Shown piece by piece: positions 61,474-64,000 of a DNA stretch of 64,000 bases (the stretch's first letter is position 1; each line of letters begins with the position of its first letter). Below the pieces are notes generated by a model. It was not told where the DNA came from. It saw only the letters and a program-made list of their open reading frames with translations, and made no database searches. The translations under genes and the position numbers were made by a program. Source of the stretch: Cylindrotheca closterium (Eukaryota; Bacillariophyta; Bacillariophyceae; Bacillariales; Bacillariaceae); NCBI GenBank assembly GCA_933822405.4, contig CAKOGP040000369.1, positions 1 through 64,000 on the forward strand, given 5' to 3'.

Positions 61474-61567
61474 CTATTATACAACAGCCTGCTTATTATC
61501 AATAATGCAATGCGGTATATTACTAATACAACAGCCTGCTTACTATCAATAATGCAATGTGGTATGA
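61474..61567. repeat. 47-bp tandem repeat, two copies
   Basis: ACAACAGCCTGCTTA begins both copies, at 61481 and 61528, with a few base changes. Confidence 0.75.
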
Positions 61568-61670
61568 ATAATACCAATACCGCTTACGCAACATATTTTT
61601 TCAAAATTATTATATCTCACAATTTTTACCAACATTTCCCGAAAAGGGAAATATTAACCCTTTTGCGAAC

Positions 61671-61733
61671 AAATCTGAGAAACTCTCAGATTTAATTAAT
61701 TTTGGAAATCAAATCTGAGAAACTCTCAGATTT
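61671..61733. repeat. Two identical inverted repeats
   Basis: AAATCTGAGA-AAC-TCTCAGATTT occurs at 61671-61693 and again at 61711-61733; each is a 10-bp-arm hairpin with a 3-base loop. Confidence 0.85.
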
Positions 61734-63439
61734 GAAATCCGATTTGGAAGCGCTGGAAATTGTCCGTCAAATAATCGCCCTCCACTCTGTTACATAGGCC
61801 GAAAACCACTACATAACGTCTGAATTGTACGCAACGACAAAAATCCATTCCCCACTTTTTCTCCCCACTAGCCATGTTTTCAAAATACCTGCACCAAATT
61901 TTCATTCTATCTGCACGCACAGAAATCATTTCACCGCCGTCACAACAGTTGACTCTTTTCTCCTTCTATAACCCACTACAATTGAAGACAACACCCGCAC
62001 ACCAAAAGTATGAGTGAAATTATCTGAAGTGTGTCTGCTATAGTGTTATGTTTGCTGCTTCAATGCCTTCATATTGCTGCGCCAAGATGATCCTCGTCAC
62101 CTGACCAAAAATCGATTTCTCGTCCCATTTTCTAGTTCTTCCTCTGTGCTTCCATTCCTCTAGAACCTTCGAAAGAATCCTCCACTTTGCATAATCATGG
62201 TATAGCTCTCAACGCCTTGCCGATCCCTCTCCATTCCCAAGCAACCATCGCTTTTTGCTGCTGCCTTGTTTCATGTCAGTCCGGGTTACTTTACTAAAAT
62301 AAACTAAATTAGAACCCAAAACCTGGTGGAAACACACGATTTTTGGGTTGATATCGCACGATCCCACTTCGTTTTGGTAAGAGAACCCAGATCGGAACAC
62401 CAAAACAAAATATTAATTATTTAAATTTTTTTATATAACATATTGCAATCGCTTATGTCGCCAACAACATGATTTGCATGTGTAAAAACTCTACACAGAC
62501 ATTCGCCAAAATAGTAAGCGAAACTCAATATTGATTCCAACAACAATCTCTCAACCATGTGGCAACAGTCACTGCTGCTCTTGTTTCCCCACTTTGCTGT
62601 ATGGAGGCTTCACTGGTATGCCATGCCAGGTCTGTCCCACTCTTCTCTATCTTGGTCCTATGAAGTGAGCCGAGCAATTAGTTTCTCTAGACGACTACTA
62701 GTAGCTCCCAAATGAAGCTGAAAGGCACGAACATCACATAATCTTAATGGGCAATAATGGAACCAGAGTCAAGTCTGGAGGCAAGAACCATGGAATATTA
62801 TCTGAAAGCAATGTCTCTATGGCTATATTGAAGGCATTGGAATGGCTGATGGTTGATAGATGAGTTTCATTGTTCCGATTCTTTTCAGTTCTACACCCAG
62901 TCAAGAAAGCTTGCCATCTGGGTCCAGTCCAAAACTTGTATGACTCGCCACCGCATTGACTCATTGCTGATACATGTGATAGTATGTGATCAAGTTTGAC
63001 ACTGCCCTTGAATATTCTACAATCAGCAAAGACCTAGGAAAGGTGAGAGTTTATGGATGCGTTACTAAATGTTCAACTCATGCTTGCATCCAGCTTTTTT
63101 TCAATTTTGATCCTCTGGTCCTAAACCTCTTATGCTTCCACAATAAGGAGTGGATAAGAAGATTCTTCATATGACTACATGCAGAATATTGGAAGAATGG
63201 GTCATCTATTAAGCAATGCTGATGGGGATCAGATGAGATTGAATCGCAAATTAAAGGATGTCTATTGCTGCTTCTGGCAACACTACACATTTCATTGTTC
63301 CAGCTGCTTGCAGTTTCATTCCATCATATTACTCCAGTATGAAGACTATTCTCCAAAGAGTTCTATGTTTGCCGACAATGGGATGAAATGAAAAGCAGTG
63401 CAAATCAGATGAGTGGAAGTGAATTTGATGGCTGCATTT

Positions 63440-64000
63440 ATAGGTCCCAGCTGAGAATGCTTCTTCTGGAGTTTTGATCGATCGTCATGTTTACGATGTG
63501 CTTCCACCATATAGAAACAATACAATGGTTGTTCCATACAATGGCTACATTCTGGCGACTGCTTGGGACATGGTCGAGGCAATTCTGAGGAGTAGAACTG
63601 GATTTGATGGACAAAATGGTGAGTTCCAGCTGATGCTTGTTGCGGAATTTTGATCCATCATCATGCTTACCATGTGCTTTCACTATATGGGTCCAATATA
63701 ATGATTGTTCCAATCAATGAATACATACTAGTGAGCAATTGGGACATGGTTGAGGCAATTCTGAGGAGTAGAACTGGATTTGATGGACAAAATGGTGAGT
63801 TCCAGCTGATGCTTGTTGCGGAATTTCGATCCATCATCATGCTTACCATGTGCTTCCACCATATAGCTCCAATATGGTGATTGTTACAATCAATGAATAC
63901 ATACTGGTGAGCAATTGGGACATCGCAGAGGCAATTCTGTCAAGTATGGAACTGGACCTGATGGCCCAGTTTGTGAGTTCCAGCTGATGCTTGTTGCGGA
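63440..64000. repeat. 176-bp tandem repeat (satellite-like), running past the window end
   Basis: The start word GAGGCAATTCTG recurs at 63576, 63752 and 63928, each 176 bp apart, and CCAGCTGA recurs at 63447, 63623, 63799 and 63975. The first copy (63440-63615) is diverged, the next two very similar. The reading frames here are by-products of the repeat. Confidence 0.85.

Larger units (their letters stand above)
61410..63440. other. AT-rich, gene-poor stretch with inverted and direct repeats
   Basis: Two kb, no gene. A 47-bp direct repeat (61474-61567), two identical 23-bp inverted repeats (61671-61693, 61711-61733), a run of AT-only DNA near 62405-62450, and no open frame with a domain. Base composition is clearly more AT-rich than the rest of the window. 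Confidence 0.55.

Noticed and set aside
63440..64000. CRISPR-like array
   Set aside because: Units are contiguous 176-bp copies without short repeats and unique spacers, in a eukaryotic genome.

Overview
The window looks like nuclear DNA of a diatom, probably a pennate one. The evidence is: short GT-AG introns of about 70-170 bp, plastid presequences with an A-x-F-type cleavage motif, a DUF6824-type domain, DUF285/BspA-like and FG-GAP surface proteins, a diatom-type Ty1/copia gag, and dense intron-poor genes on both strands with no operon structure. No rRNA, convincing tRNA or CRISPR array was seen. Species and chromosome cannot be set from the sequence alone.

Layout. 0.6-2.5 kb: a methyltransferase-like/cupin-like gene split by one in-frame TAG. 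3.3-6.6 kb: an FG-GAP membrane protein. 7.0-11.3 kb: a phytochelatin-synthase-like peptidase, a urea-transporter-like protein and a small secreted Cys-rich protein. 11.6-18.7 kb: a coiled-coil membrane protein, an oversized Rpn10-like VWA/UIM protein and a leucine-carboxyl-methyltransferase-like protein, all on the minus strand. 20.4-30 kb: a sulfotransferase-like protein, a PfkB-like kinase, a small plastid protein, a BspA-like repeat protein and a four-exon membrane/coiled-coil protein. 31.7-39.3 kb: a class 3 lipase, a charged disordered protein, a GST-HIT fusion and a secreted acidic/Cys-rich protein with an 18-bp exon.

39.6-54.9 kb is the accessory heart of the window. Five minus-strand paralogs of a roughly 210-residue TPR-like family lie here; two are identical products of a recent duplication with 1.7 kb offset. 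They are interrupted by a 2.0-kb non-autonomous LTR element carrying only gag (TR-GAG-like, with LTRs, PBS and PPT), a frameshifted Ulp1-like protease remnant and a PhyH-Tudor fusion gene. 55.7-61.4 kb holds a multi-PDZ protein and a CRAL-TRIO/DUF6824 gene broken by frame changes. From 61.4 kb to the end the sequence is AT-rich and gene-poor, with inverted repeats, and it ends inside a 176-bp-period tandem repeat.

The genes do not form one pathway. Recurrent themes are cell-surface or secreted repeat proteins sharing a Cys-rich module, expanded lineage-specific families, and domain fusions (GST-HIT, PhyH-Tudor, Rpn10 with a long tail). The best candidates for undescribed biology are the TPR-like gene cluster with its conserved upstream palindromes, the gag-only retroelement, the shared Cys module with a conserved intron position, and the over-represented palindrome TACCGGTA. 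All gene calls rest on reading the translation by eye; splice sites are inferred from GT-AG consensus and frame continuity.
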